Source of the DNA: Mycobacterium sp. IS-1742
GTDB lineage: Bacteria > Actinomycetota > Actinomycetes > Mycobacteriales > Mycobacteriaceae
Length of the DNA: 64,000 bases
Assembly (NCBI RefSeq): GCF_001500125.1
Contig: NZ_LQIV01000001.1
Location: 124,001-188,000, forward strand
Direction of reading: 5' to 3'
The notes under the pieces were generated by a model. The model did no database searches, was not told the DNA's origin, and saw only the letters and a list, made by a program, of their open reading frames with translations. Numbering within the stretch: position 1 is the first letter of the stretch; each line of letters begins with the position of its first letter. The position numbers were made by a program, and so were the translations under genes. Of this stretch, positions 1-9,847 are shown piece by piece.

Positions 1-234
1 GTGTACGACGAATACGGTCAGCTCGTCGCCGTCGTGGACATGGGCTGGGAACACATGAAGGTCGCGCTCGACTACGAAGGCGCCCACCACCGCGACCCGG
101 ACCGCTTCAACAGGGACATCCACAGGCACGACGACGTCACCGAACTCGGCTGGATCGACATCCGGGTCACCTCACGCGACACCGAAGGGGGCATCATCGG
201 TCGGCTGCAAGCCGCCTGGGCCCGCCGAGTGTGA
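1..234 (+). CDS. C-terminal end of a hypothetical protein with a DUF559/Vsr-like nuclease fold (partial)
   Basis: The reading frame is open from the first base of the window to a TGA at 232-234, so the true start lies upstream. The 77 visible residues (DMGWEHMKVALDYEGAHH, then an ELGWIDIRVT-like segment) resemble the end of the DUF559/very-short-patch-repair-like endonuclease fold found in many actinobacterial proteins, often behind an AbiEi-type N-terminal domain. Acidic residues in a strand followed by a paired His (EGAHH) fit that fold. It is co-directional with nothing nearby and is convergent with cyp142. Function is unknown; the family call is by eye and the N-terminus cannot be seen. 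Confidence 0.6.
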   Translation: MYDEYGQLVAVVDMGWEHMKVALDYEGAHHRDPDRFNRDIHRHDDVTELGWIDIRVTSRDTEGGIIGRLQAAWARRV

Positions 235-295
235 AGCTGTTGCGAAATCTCACCACTTTTTTCGCAGTGAGCGCACACTCGGCGAGTCAGCCAAG

Positions 296-1507
296 TCAGT
301 CGAGCACCCGCGCGGTCGGCGTGAACACCACCGGCATCGACTCAGGGCCGCTGACGAAGTTGGCCGGCCGCAGCGGGACGGCGGCGTCGTCGGCCAACCG
401 CAGATCGGGCAGGCGCTGCAACACCTTGGTGAGCATCAGTCGCAGCTCCAACCGCGCCAGCTGATTGCCCAGGCAGAAGTGCGTGCCGAACCCGAATGCC
501 ATGTGGCTGTTGGGATTTCGGTCGATCCGGAAGCTGTCCGGATCACCGAACACCGACTCGTCGAAGTTGGCCGACTCGAACATCAGCATGATCTTCTCGC
601 CCGACTTCAGCTCCGTGCCGTGGAACTCGGTGTCGGCGGTCAGCGTGCGGCACATGTTTTTCACCGGCGACGTCCAGCGCAGCATCTCCTCGATCGCACC
701 CGGCAGCAGGTCGACGTCCGCCACGAGGCGCTCCCACTGGTCGCGATGCCGCAGGATCTGCTCGGTGCCCCCGGACAGGGTGTGCCGGGTCGTCTCGTCC
801 CCGCCGATCAGGATGAGCAGCGTCTCGAAGACGATCTCGTCGTCGGTCATCCGCGAACCCTCGACCTCCGCGTTGACCAGCACCGAGAACAGGTCGTCGG
901 TCGGCTCGGCCCGCCGCTTGGCGATCACGTCCATGGTGAACGCCGTGTAGGCGGCGAACGTGTCCATCAACTTCTGGATCACCGTCTCGTCGACGTGGGA
1001 GCTCAGGCCGCAGACCAGGTCGTCGGACCACGTCAGCAGCATCTCGCGCTCCTGCGGCAGCACCCCCAGCATGTCGCCGATCACCGCCATCGGCAGCGGT
1101 GCGGCGATGTCGCGGACGAAGTCGCATTCGCCCCGTTCGCACACCGCGTCGATCAGCGTGTCGCACAGCCGCTCGATCGAGGGCACCTTGTCCATCACCC
1201 TCTTACGGGTGAACCCGGAGTTGACGAGCTTGCGGCGCAACAGGTGTGCCGGGTCGTCCATGTCGATCATGTACGGCATCCCCGGCTGGTCGGGCCGGAT
1301 GCCGCCGGTCGACGAGAACAACTCCGGGTTGCGCTCCGCGTCGAGGACGGCCTGGTACGTCGTGGCCGCCGCGAGGCCGTTGCGGTCGCGGAACACCGGC
1401 TGATTGGCCCGCATCCACCGGTAGGCCTCCCGCGCGGCCGGCCCGTCGGCGTAGAACGTGCCGTCGGTCAGGTCGACGTCCGGTTTGGTGCTCAACGTCT
1501 GCGTCAT
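296..1507 (-). CDS. cyp142: cytochrome P450 CYP142, cholesterol C26/C27 hydroxylase
   Basis: 403-residue P450. Visible landmarks are the I-helix oxygen-activation motif GGDETT (residues 235-240), the ExxR pair in EEMLRW (274-277) and the heme loop FGFGTHFCLG with thiolate Cys345. Long stretches match my memory of M. tuberculosis CYP142A1, including the region around IRPDQP and MIDMDDPAHLLRRKLVN. The family oxidises the terminal side-chain carbon of cholesterol or cholestenone, in parallel with CYP125, which is also in this window. Its start overlaps the stop of the acetoacetate-decarboxylase-like gene by 4 bases (ATGA), so the two are probably translationally coupled and driven by the KstR-type promoter near 2243. 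Confidence 0.95.
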   Translation of the reverse strand: MTQTLSTKPDVDLTDGTFYADGPAAREAYRWMRANQPVFRDRNGLAAATTYQAVLDAERNPELFSSTGGIRPDQPGMPYMIDMDDPAHLLRRKLVNSGFTRKRVMDKVPSIERLCDTLIDAVCERGECDFVRDIAAPLPMAVIGDMLGVLPQEREMLLTWSDDLVCGLSSHVDETVIQKLMDTFAAYTAFTMDVIAKRRAEPTDDLFSVLVNAEVEGSRMTDDEIVFETLLILIGGDETTRHTLSGGTEQILRHRDQWERLVADVDLLPGAIEEMLRWTSPVKNMCRTLTADTEFHGTELKSGEKIMLMFESANFDESVFGDPDSFRIDRNPNSHMAFGFGTHFCLGNQLARLELRLMLTKVLQRLPDLRLADDAAVPLRPANFVSGPESMPVVFTPTARVLD

Positions 1508-2232
1508 CGAATCTCCTGTGCGTCACCGAATGTCATCTCGACATTGGCAGACGCCTGGCTCGCGAAGGCCCGTTTCGGCAAACCGAGTGCGGCGAGTTCG
1601 CGCGCGTAGGGATGGTCACCCAGCCGCAGCCGTGCGCCGCCCAGCCGCACCGACATCCCGCTGTTGCGCATCTCCCAGGGGATCTCCCGCAGCACACCGT
1701 CGGTACAGGTGTACGTCTTGAGGATCTGGGGCCGGGCGGTGAGCGCCGACGGGATCGGCACGCCGCGGCCGAACTCGATGCCGGCCATGAACGTATCCTT
1801 CTCACTGACCTCGAAGTCGAATCGCGGCGTCTCCCGCACGGTGAAGTCGGCCATGATCTTCGGGAATCCCCAGATGCGGCGGCCGGCCTCCAGAGTGAAG
1901 GACTGGTCGACGGGCAGGTGGTGGATGAACGCCGCGGCGGACGCCAGCGCACCCGGGCCCTTCGCGTTCGAACCGGGCGGGTTGACCATGACCGCGGTGC
2001 CGAACTCGTGGTACTTCCCGAGGTCACCGTCGACGTAGCGCACCAGCATGAGCATCGTGACCGCCCGACCGGGCAGGTACTCGCACACCCGCAGACCTGT
2101 GTAGTCGATCATGCGCTGGGCGGCGGGTGCGGCGACAGAGAACATCGCGACGTGGGTGTTGGCTTTGCGGATGCGCACCGGCATGGTGAGCACCGTGTCC
2201 TGGATCGTGTGCTGCGAGACCGTATCCGTCAT
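1504..2232 (-). CDS. acetoacetate decarboxylase family protein (Rv3519-like)
   Basis: 242 residues. An EAGRRIWGFPKIMADF segment (about 115-130) matches the core of the acetoacetate decarboxylase fold; Lys125 in WGFPK aligns by eye with the Schiff-base lysine of that family. The gene occupies the position of M. tuberculosis Rv3519, a KstR-regulated gene of unknown substrate beside cyp142. The ATG at 2230-2232 sits exactly 6 bases downstream of a TAGATT box (2239-2244, minus strand) that overlaps the KstR operator, so the mRNA is probably leaderless. First gene of a two-gene operon with cyp142. True decarboxylase activity is not shown; many relatives act on other beta-keto acids or are uncharacterised. 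Confidence 0.85.
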   Translation of the reverse strand: MTDTVSQHTIQDTVLTMPVRIRKANTHVAMFSVAAPAAQRMIDYTGLRVCEYLPGRAVTMLMLVRYVDGDLGKYHEFGTAVMVNPPGSNAKGPGALASAAAFIHHLPVDQSFTLEAGRRIWGFPKIMADFTVRETPRFDFEVSEKDTFMAGIEFGRGVPIPSALTARPQILKTYTCTDGVLREIPWEMRNSGMSVRLGGARLRLGDHPYARELAALGLPKRAFASQASANVEMTFGDAQEIR

Positions 2233-2238
2233 CCGGTC

Positions 2239-2257
2239 AATCTAGAACGTGTTCTAG
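2239..2257 (-). promoter_or_regulatory. KstR operator overlapping a leaderless -10 box (adc-like/cyp142 promoter)
   Basis: TAGAACGTGTTCTA at 2243-2256, flanked by C and G, is a near-perfect match to the mycobacterial KstR inverted repeat. On the minus strand TAGATT (2244-2239) lies at -12 to -7 from the ATG at 2232. Repressor binding would cover the -10 element. The divergence-side gene starts far away (the F420 oxidoreductase ends here), so this site serves the operon to its left. Confidence 0.9.
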
Positions 2258-2275
2258 ACAGGTCGCAAGAACTGT

Positions 2276-3307
2276 CTACACCAGCCCTGCGAGTTCCCTG
2301 ACCTGTTCGGCCGAGCGCGCACTGACCACCATCATGGTCACACCGGCGGCTTCCCAGAGCTTGATCTGCTCGCGCACGTGGTCGATGTCGCCGACGATCG
2401 CGGCGTCGTCGACGAGTTCGTCCGGGATGACCTTGGCCGCATCGTCTTTGCGATTACTGCGGAACAGCTTGGTGACGTCGTCGACCACCTCGGAGTAACC
2501 CATCCGCCGGTAGACGTCGGCATGGAAGTTGGTGTCCTCGGCGCCCATCCCGCCCATGTACAGCGCGAGGAACGGCTTCATCATCTCGAAGGTGGCGGGC
2601 CGATCGTCGGTGATGACGACCTGAGCGGTCGCGCAGATCTCGAAGTCCTCGCGGCTGCGACGGGCACCCGGGCGGGCGAACCCCTCATCGAGCCATGCGT
2701 TGTAGGTGTCGGCCATGCGGGGGGTGTAGAAGATCGGCAGCCATCCGTCGCAGATCTCGGCGGCCAGCGCGACGTTCTTCGGCCCCTCGGCACCGAGCAT
2801 GATCGGGATGTCGGACCGCAGCGGATGGGTGATCGGCTTGAGCGCCTTGCCCAGCCCGGTGGTCCCCTCCCCGCTCAGCGGCAACGGATAGTGCGGGCCG
2901 TCGCTGGTCACCGGCGCCCCACGGGCCCACACCTGGCGCAGGATGTTCACGTACTCACGCGTGCGTGCCAGCGGCTTCGGGAAGCGTTGCCCGTACCAGC
3001 CTTCGACGACCTGCGGACCGGACACCCCGAGGCCGAGGATGTGGCGCCCACCCGACAGGTGGTCGAGCGTCAAGGCCGCCATCGCGCACGCGGTGGGCGT
3101 CCGCGCCGAGAGCTGGATGACCGAGGTGCCCAGCCGCATGCGCTGCGTCGACGCCCCCAGCCAGGCCAGCGGCGTATACGCGTCCGAACCCCATGCCTCG
3201 GCGGTGAAGACGGTGTCGAACCCCGCCTCCTCGGCCGCCGCGACGAGTTCAGCGTGGTTGGTCGGCGGCTGTGCGCCCCAATATCCGAGCTGGAGTCCGA
3301 GCTTCAT
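2276..3307 (-). CDS. LLM-class F420-dependent oxidoreductase (Rv3520c-like)
   Basis: 343 residues of the luciferase-like monooxygenase TIM-barrel fold: an N-terminal MKLGLQLGYWG strand, GRHILGLGVSGPQVVEGWYG in the middle and a long C-terminal helix pair. This subfamily usually binds cofactor F420 rather than FMN. It sits where M. tuberculosis has Rv3520c, in the KstR regulon; the steroid substrate is not known. The ATG at 3305-3307 has a GGGAAGG-like ribosome site about 8-14 bases upstream. It is divergent from the DUF35/ltp4/ltp3 operon and shares the operator at 3355-3368. Transcription runs toward the adc-like gene, leaving only a 43-base gap that contains that gene's promoter. Confidence 0.87.
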   Translation of the reverse strand: MKLGLQLGYWGAQPPTNHAELVAAAEEAGFDTVFTAEAWGSDAYTPLAWLGASTQRMRLGTSVIQLSARTPTACAMAALTLDHLSGGRHILGLGVSGPQVVEGWYGQRFPKPLARTREYVNILRQVWARGAPVTSDGPHYPLPLSGEGTTGLGKALKPITHPLRSDIPIMLGAEGPKNVALAAEICDGWLPIFYTPRMADTYNAWLDEGFARPGARRSREDFEICATAQVVITDDRPATFEMMKPFLALYMGGMGAEDTNFHADVYRRMGYSEVVDDVTKLFRSNRKDDAAKVIPDELVDDAAIVGDIDHVREQIKLWEAAGVTMMVVSARSAEQVRELAGLV

Positions 3308-3354
3308 CGCGTTGCCTTCCCTAGCCTGCCTAGACGGTCCCTTGAAACCATAGT

Positions 3355-3372
3355 TAGAACCTGTTCTACTTT
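3355..3372 (+). promoter_or_regulatory. KstR operator between divergent F420 oxidoreductase and DUF35/ltp genes
   Basis: TAGAACCTGTTCTA at 3355-3368 matches the KstR consensus on both arms. The right arm runs into TACTTT (3367-3372), which ends 5 bases before the GTG start at 3378, about where a -10 box of a leaderless mycobacterial transcript would sit (one base closer than ideal). It also lies 47 bases upstream of the divergent gene start at 3307. Confidence 0.88.
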
Positions 3373-3377
3373 GTGCT

Positions 3378-4367
3378 GTGACCGCCAGCCAAAGCAGCCC
3401 GGCGCTGATCGAGACGCATGAACCGCCCCTCTCGGCGCCTTTGAAGTTGTCCTTCGACTACACCCGTTCGGTCGGGCCACTGCTCGGCCAGTTCTTCACC
3501 GCACTGCGCGAGAAGCGCATCGTCGGCGTGCGGGGCTCCGACGGACGCGTACACGTGCCGCCTGCCGAATACGACCCGGTGACCTACGAACGGTTGACGG
3601 AGATCGTACCGGTGGCCGGTGTCGGCACCGTCGTGTCGTGGACGTGGCAGCCCGAACCGCTCGAGGGCCAGCCGCTGCAGCATCCGTTCGCGTGGGCGCT
3701 GATCAAACTCGACGGCGCCGACACCCCCCTGCTGCACGCGGTCGACGCGGGCGACGCGGACAAGATCAGCGCCGGCACGCGGGTGCACGCGCACTGGGTC
3801 GACGAGCCCGTCGGCGCGATGACCGACATCGCGTACTTCGCGCTCGGGGAGGACGCGGAGCCCGAGGGCGAACCGTCGGACAAGGACCCGGTGACGATGC
3901 TGGTGGTGCCCAGCGCCATCGAGATCCAGCACACCGCGTCGGCGCCGGAGAGCACCTTCTTGCGGGCCCTGCAGGAAGGCAAGCTGCTGGGCGCCCGCAC
4001 CGGCAAGGACGGCAAGCTGTATTTCCCGCCGCGCGAAGCGGATCCGGCCACCGGTCGGCCCACCACCGAGTTCGTCGAACTTCCCGACAAGGGCACGGTG
4101 ACGACGTTCGCGATCATCAACATCCCGTTCGCCGGCCAGCGCATCAAGCCGCCGTACGTGGCGGCCTACGTGCTGCTCGACGGTGCCGACATCCCGTTCC
4201 TGCATCTGGTCACCGAGATCGAGGCCGACCAGGTGCGGATGGGCATGCGGGTGGAGGCGGTGTGGAAGCCCCGCGAGGAGTGGGGGCTGGGCATCGACAA
4301 CATCAGCCATTTCCGGCCGACGGGCGAGCCCGACGCCGAGTACGACACCTACAAGCATCACCTCTAG
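3378..4367 (+). CDS. tandem DUF35/OB-fold acyl-CoA-associated protein (Rv3521-like)
   Basis: 329 residues made of two similar halves. Each half has a helix ending in ALREKRIVGVR or ALQEGKLLGAR, then a VHVPP or LYFPP strand and a C-terminal beta-barrel ending in HW/VW-type strands. This is the layout of DUF35 proteins, which usually have a Cys4 zinc ribbon plus an OB fold and partner thiolase-like enzymes. No CxxC pair is visible, so the zinc ribbon seems lost. It matches the position of M. tuberculosis Rv3521, directly upstream of ltp4 and ltp3 (11-base gap), so a structural or CoA-handling subunit for those aldolase-like proteins is likely. GTG start, probably leaderless. Confidence 0.8.
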   Translation: MTASQSSPALIETHEPPLSAPLKLSFDYTRSVGPLLGQFFTALREKRIVGVRGSDGRVHVPPAEYDPVTYERLTEIVPVAGVGTVVSWTWQPEPLEGQPLQHPFAWALIKLDGADTPLLHAVDAGDADKISAGTRVHAHWVDEPVGAMTDIAYFALGEDAEPEGEPSDKDPVTMLVVPSAIEIQHTASAPESTFLRALQEGKLLGARTGKDGKLYFPPREADPATGRPTTEFVELPDKGTVTTFAIINIPFAGQRIKPPYVAAYVLLDGADIPFLHLVTEIEADQVRMGMRVEAVWKPREEWGLGIDNISHFRPTGEPDAEYDTYKHHL

Positions 4368-4378
4368 AGAGGCCCTTC

Positions 4379-5454
4379 ATGACAGGCTCGAACGATGTAG
4401 CAGTGGTGGGCTTCGCGCACGCACCACACGTGCGCCGCACCGAGGGCACCACCAACGGCGTCGAGATGCTGATGCCGTGCTTCGCCGAACTCTACGAAGA
4501 CCTCGGCATCACGAAGGCCGACATCGGCTTCTGGTGCTCCGGATCGTCCGATTACCTAGCCGGACGCGCCTTCTCGTTCATCTCGGCGATCGACTCCATC
4601 GGCGCCGTCCCGCCGATCAACGAGTCGCACGTGGAGATGGACGCCGCGTGGGCGCTCTACGAGGCGTACATCAAGATCCTCACCGGCGAGGTGGAGACCG
4701 CGCTGGTGTACGGCTTCGGCAAGTCCAGCGCGGGCACGCTGCGCCGCGTGCTGGCACTGCAGACGGACCCGTACACCGTGGCGCCGCTGTGGCCGGACTC
4801 GGTGTCGATCGCCGGCCTGCAGGCGCGGCTCGGACTGGACGCCGGGAAGTGGACCGCCGAGCAGATGGCCCAGGTGGCACTGGATTCGTTCGCCGCCGCC
4901 GGCCGCACCGATTCCGAGAAGCCCGCGAAGACCGTCGAGGAACTGCTCGAACGGCCCTACTTCGCGGACCCCCTGCGTCGTCACGACATCGCCCCGATCA
5001 CCGACGGCGCCTCGGCGATCGTGCTGGCCGCCGGTGACCGGGCCCGCGAACTCCGCGAGAACCCGGCCTGGATCACGGGTTTCGAGCACCGCATCGAGAC
5101 GCCGGTCCTGGGCGCCCGCGATCTGACCACGTCGCCGTCGACGGCGACCTCCGCGCAGGCGGCCACCGGCGGCGACACCGGCTCGATCGACGTCGCCGAG
5201 ATCTACGCGCCGTTCACCCACCAGCACCTCATCCTCAAAGAGGCCATCGGGCTGTCGGATTCGACGAAGGTCAATCCGTCCGGCGGTCCGCTGGCGGCCA
5301 ATCCGATGTTCTCGGCCGGCCTGGAACGGATCGGCTTCGCGGCCCGCCACATATTCGACGGCTCGGCGCGGCGGGTGCTCGCACACGCCACCAGCGGCCC
5401 TGCGCTGCAACAGAATCTGGTCGCGGTCCTCGAGGGAAGGGACGGCAGGAACTG

Positions 5455-5455
<1 letters not shown>
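4379..5455 (+). CDS. ltp4: SCP-x/thiolase-superfamily lipid transfer protein Ltp4-like (steroid side-chain aldolase subunit)
   Basis: 358 residues of thiolase fold, with N-terminal DVAVVGFAHAPH and C-terminal VNPSGGPLAANPMFSAGLERIG motifs. The segment where thiolases carry the nucleophilic Cys reads INESHVEMDAAWALYEA, with no Cys, so it is unlikely to be a true thiolase. Position and length match Rv3522 (ltp4). In Rhodococcus, Ltp3/Ltp4 are needed to cleave C24-branched sterol side chains by an aldol-type reaction; a similar role here is inferred. The ATG at 4379 follows an AGAGAGG-like site near the DUF35 stop. The stop overlaps the ltp3 start by one base (TGATG). Confidence 0.82.
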
Positions 5456-6633
<1,178 letters not shown>

Positions 6634-6635
6634 CC

Positions 6636-7517
6636 ATGAAGTACACGGTCAGTATCGCGATGGGTCCCATCGATGAACTGACGGAGATCGCGAAATGCGC
6701 TGAAGAGGTCGGTTTCGACGCGATCGCGCTGCCGGATTCGCTGTTCTACATGGAGAAGCAGGCGGCGGACTATCCGTATACGCCCGATGGTTCGCGGATG
6801 TGGAGCGCCGACACGCCGTGGGTGGACCCGCTGATCGCGGCCGCGGCGATGGGTGCGGTCACCTCGACGCTGCGGTTCTACACCAACGTGATGAAACTCG
6901 GGTCGCGCAACCCGCTGCTGCTGGCCCGCCAGGTCGGATCGGTGGCGAACCTGACGCACAACCGGTTCGGCTTCGGTGTCGGAATCGGCTGGGCGCCGGA
7001 GGAGTTCGAGTGGTGCGGGGTGCCGTTCGCCCGGCGCGGCAAGCGGGTCGACGAGATGATCGAGGTCATCAGACTGGTGCTGGCCGGCGGCATGGTCGAA
7101 TTCCACGGCGAGTTCTTCGATTTCGACCGGCTGCAGATGAGCCCGGCGCCGTCCGAACCGGTGCCGTTCTACGTGGGCGGCCACACCGACGTCGCACTGA
7201 AGCGGGCGGCGCGGGTGGGTGACGGCTGGACCAGCGCCATGATGACCGGTGCGCAACTGGCCGAGACGATCCGCAAGCTCAACGATCTGCGTGTCGAGTT
7301 CGGCCGGGACGGTGAGCCGTTCGAGTTCCAGGCGGTGTGCATCGACAAGTTCGGCGTCGACGGCCACCGCGAGCTCGCCGAGGCCGGTGTCACCGACAAC
7401 ATCGTGATCCCGTGGATGTTCGACGGCTTGAGCTTCGATGCGCCGCTGGAGAAGAAGAAGGATTCGATGAAGCGGTTCGCCGACACCTACATCCACTCGG
7501 GCTGGCAACAGGCCTGA
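6636..7517 (+). CDS. LLM-class F420-dependent oxidoreductase (second copy)
   Basis: 293 residues from ATG 6636; a GTG at 6630 overlapping the ltp3 stop (GTGA) is an equally good start and would add two residues. MKYTVSIAMGPIDELTEIAK, TNVMKLGSRNPLLLARQVGS and FGFGVGIGWAPEEFEWCGV are typical of luciferase-like F420 enzymes. It follows ltp3 without a gap, so it should be co-transcribed with the DUF35/ltp4/ltp3 genes. I recall no counterpart at this position in M. tuberculosis, where Rv3524/Rv3525c follow. Substrate unknown; a side-chain intermediate is a reasonable guess from context. Convergent with the MOSC gene, 4 bases apart. Confidence 0.82.
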   Translation: MKYTVSIAMGPIDELTEIAKCAEEVGFDAIALPDSLFYMEKQAADYPYTPDGSRMWSADTPWVDPLIAAAAMGAVTSTLRFYTNVMKLGSRNPLLLARQVGSVANLTHNRFGFGVGIGWAPEEFEWCGVPFARRGKRVDEMIEVIRLVLAGGMVEFHGEFFDFDRLQMSPAPSEPVPFYVGGHTDVALKRAARVGDGWTSAMMTGAQLAETIRKLNDLRVEFGRDGEPFEFQAVCIDKFGVDGHRELAEAGVTDNIVIPWMFDGLSFDAPLEKKKDSMKRFADTYIHSGWQQA

Positions 7518-7521
7518 CGGC

Positions 7522-8502
7522 CTACCGCGCCAGCCGGCCGACCGCCGTGGTGGCGAGTCCGAAGACCATGCGTTTCCCTCGTTTCGCGGCGTCGGCGAGC
7601 GCGCTGCGCCGGTACGGCTTCAACGTCACCTCGTCGCCCACGCCGGCCACCCCGCCGGTGTCGACCCAGCAGTAGCTGCCCAGGCATCGGTCCGCCCGGT
7701 CGGCGACCGCCCTGGTGATCCGGCGGTCCACCTCCAGGCCGGGCTGCGCCCGACTGGGCACCACACAGCGGATGGTCGGCATGGTCACCTCGAGCACCGT
7801 TCCGCCGAGCATCAGGTGCCCGCCCGTCCAGTGCGCCTCCGGGAGTCCGTCACCGGAGTCGTCGGCGGCCAGCAGCACATTGGGGCGGAAACGACGGACG
7901 TCGACGTCGGCCTCGCCGATCGCGGCGCCGATGGTCGCCAGACTGGCCGTCGTCATCACGTGGACGGGTGCCAGGTCGACGAACATGCCGGGCGGCGTCG
8001 AGTAGCGGGCGAACATCGTCAGGTCCGAGATCCGCATCATCGACAGGTCGGGCAGGCGTTCGCCGTCGGCGATCCCGAAATCGGAGCGCAGTGAGGCGAT
8101 CGGCGAATGGTTGCGGTCGGTGAGGCCCAGCCGGTGCAGGCTGGTGTCGGACGCGGGCGGCAATGCGGTCAGCCGCATCTCCCGACCGGCCAGCTCCGAC
8201 AGTTCGGCGTGGACGGCGGCGTCGTCGGAGCGCACCACCGTGCCGTCGGGGAACGTGATCTCGACGTCGGGAACCCGGCCGGGGCCGGCGTCGGGCGGGG
8301 GCGGCGCGCAGTAGCGCGCGGTCGCTTTGAGCAGCGCCGGTACCCGCCGGGCGGTCGCGGTGATGTCCCGTTCCACGTCGCGCACCGCCCACAACCGGTC
8401 GCCGTGCACACCGCGCGGGCCGAATTCCGCCTGCTCGAGGGCCTCGCCACCGAGGGATTTGACCGGATACCGCCACATTCCGCCGACCTGACCGACTCGC
8501 AT
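7522..8502 (-). CDS. MOSC domain protein with N-terminal beta barrel
   Basis: 326 residues. The N-terminal part (WRYPVKSLGGEALEQAEFGPRGVHGDRLWAVRD in the family pattern, residues about 10-42) is the MOSC beta-barrel domain. The C-terminal part has RFRPNVLL (205-211) and PTIRCVVPSR with the conserved Cys246, the MOSC sulfur/molybdenum-site residue. Family members include mARC-like molybdenum-cofactor enzymes that reduce N-hydroxylated compounds. The ATG at 8500-8502 is preceded by TACGGT at -12 to -7, so a leaderless start is likely. It is not an obvious steroid gene; the KstR site at 8626 lies upstream of it as well as of kshA, so co-regulation is possible but unproven. Confidence 0.82.
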   Translation of the reverse strand: MRVGQVGGMWRYPVKSLGGEALEQAEFGPRGVHGDRLWAVRDVERDITATARRVPALLKATARYCAPPPPDAGPGRVPDVEITFPDGTVVRSDDAAVHAELSELAGREMRLTALPPASDTSLHRLGLTDRNHSPIASLRSDFGIADGERLPDLSMMRISDLTMFARYSTPPGMFVDLAPVHVMTTASLATIGAAIGEADVDVRRFRPNVLLAADDSGDGLPEAHWTGGHLMLGGTVLEVTMPTIRCVVPSRAQPGLEVDRRITRAVADRADRCLGSYCWVDTGGVAGVGDEVTLKPYRRSALADAAKRGKRMVFGLATTAVGRLAR

Positions 8503-8625
8503 GCGGCAACCGTACGGCCAACGGCGGGCCGGCGGCAGGGGCCGGGCCGATATCCGTTCAGAACCCCCGTCGGAGGGGTATGCCCCAGGTCACGCGCCAG
8601 TGATTGCGAGACCAGCGGACAAAAC

Positions 8626-8639
8626 TGTAACGTGTTCTA
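8626..8639 (+). promoter_or_regulatory. KstR operator upstream of kshA
   Basis: TGTAACGTGTTCTA keeps the AAC-NN-GTT core and the full right arm. It is 44 bases upstream of the kshA GTG; unlike several other sites here it leaves room for a leader with a GGAGG ribosome site (8672-8676). Confidence 0.85.
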
Positions 8640-8683
8640 GTTAGAGGGCTCGACATCGAGGCCAGGACTTTGGAGGCGCCCAG

Positions 8684-9847
8684 GTGAGTACCGAGACCGC
8701 ACACAGCGGCATACGCGAGATCGACACCGGAACCCTGCCCGACCGCTACGCCAGGGGCTGGCACTGCCTCGGCCCGGTCACGGACTACCTCGACGGCGAA
8801 CCGCACTCGGTCGAGGCGTTCGGCACCAAACTCGTCGTGTTCGCCGACTCGAAGGGCGACGTCAAGATCCTCGACGGCTACTGCAGGCACATGGGCGGTG
8901 ACCTGTCCCAGGGCACCGTCAAGGGCGACGAGGTCGCCTGCCCCTTCCACGACTGGCGCTGGGGCGGCGACGGCAAGTGCAAGCTCGTGCCCTACGCCAA
9001 GCGGACACCGCGACTGGCCCGCACCCGCGCCTGGACCACCGACGTGCGCAGCGGGCTTCTCTTCGTCTGGCACGACCACGAGGGCAACCCGCCGCCCCCC
9101 GAGGTGCGCATCCCGGAGATCCCCGAGTTCGCCAGCGACGAGTGGACCGACTGGCGGTGGAACTCGATCCTGATCGAGGGCGCCAACTGCCGCGAGATCA
9201 TCGACAACGTCACCGACATGGCGCACTTCTTCTACATCCACTTCGGGCTGCCGACGTACTTCAAGAACGTCTTCGAAGGCCATATCGCCAGCCAGTATCT
9301 GCACAACGTGGGCCGGCCCGACGTCAACGACATGGGCACCACCTACGGTGAGGCACACCTCGACTCGGAGGCGTCGTACTTCGGGCCGTCGTTCATGATC
9401 AACTGGCTGCACAACAACTACGGCGGCTACAAGGCCGAGTCCATCCTCATCAACTGCCACTATCCGGTCACGCAGGATTCGTTCGTGCTCCAGTGGGGCG
9501 TCATCGTCGAGAAGCCCAAGGGCATGGACGAGAAGATGACCGACAAACTGTCGCGGACGTTCACCGACGGGGTCAGCAAGGGCTTCCTGCAGGACGTCGA
9601 GATCTGGAAGCACAAGACGCGCATCGACAACCCGCTGCTGGTCGAAGAGGACGGCGCGGTGTACCAGCTGCGTCGCTGGTATCAGCAGTTCTACGTCGAC
9701 GTCGCCGATGTGACCCCCGAGATGACCGACCGCTTCGAGGTCGAGGTCGACACCACCGCGGCCAACGAGTACTGGAACTCCGAGGTCCAGGAGAACCTCG
9801 CGCGCCGCGAGGCCGAGGCCGAGAAAGCCGAACAGCCGACGTCATGA
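8684..9847 (+). CDS. kshA: 3-ketosteroid 9-alpha-hydroxylase, oxygenase component KshA
   Basis: 387-residue Rieske oxygenase. Rieske [2Fe-2S] ligands are Cys67, His69, Cys86 and His89 (CRH and CPFH). The mononuclear iron site is in NVTDMAHFFYIHF with Asp178, His181 and His186; a further Asp near 304 is expected and FLQDVEIW fits. KshA with the reductase KshB hydroxylates C9 of 1,4-androstadienedione-type steroids, opening ring B together with KstD. kshB is not in the window. GTG start with GGAGG 7 bases upstream. The stop overlaps the start of the Rv3527-like gene (ATGA). Confidence 0.97.
   Translation: MSTETAHSGIREIDTGTLPDRYARGWHCLGPVTDYLDGEPHSVEAFGTKLVVFADSKGDVKILDGYCRHMGGDLSQGTVKGDEVACPFHDWRWGGDGKCKLVPYAKRTPRLARTRAWTTDVRSGLLFVWHDHEGNPPPPEVRIPEIPEFASDEWTDWRWNSILIEGANCREIIDNVTDMAHFFYIHFGLPTYFKNVFEGHIASQYLHNVGRPDVNDMGTTYGEAHLDSEASYFGPSFMINWLHNNYGGYKAESILINCHYPVTQDSFVLQWGVIVEKPKGMDEKMTDKLSRTFTDGVSKGFLQDVEIWKHKTRIDNPLLVEEDGAVYQLRRWYQQFYVDVADVTPEMTDRFEVEVDTTAANEYWNSEVQENLARREAEAEKAEQPTS

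Noticed and set aside
479..1609. Long open frame on the plus strand opposite cyp142
   Set aside because: His/Arg/Asp-rich shadow frame caused by high GC; no family likeness, and the opposite strand encodes a clear P450.
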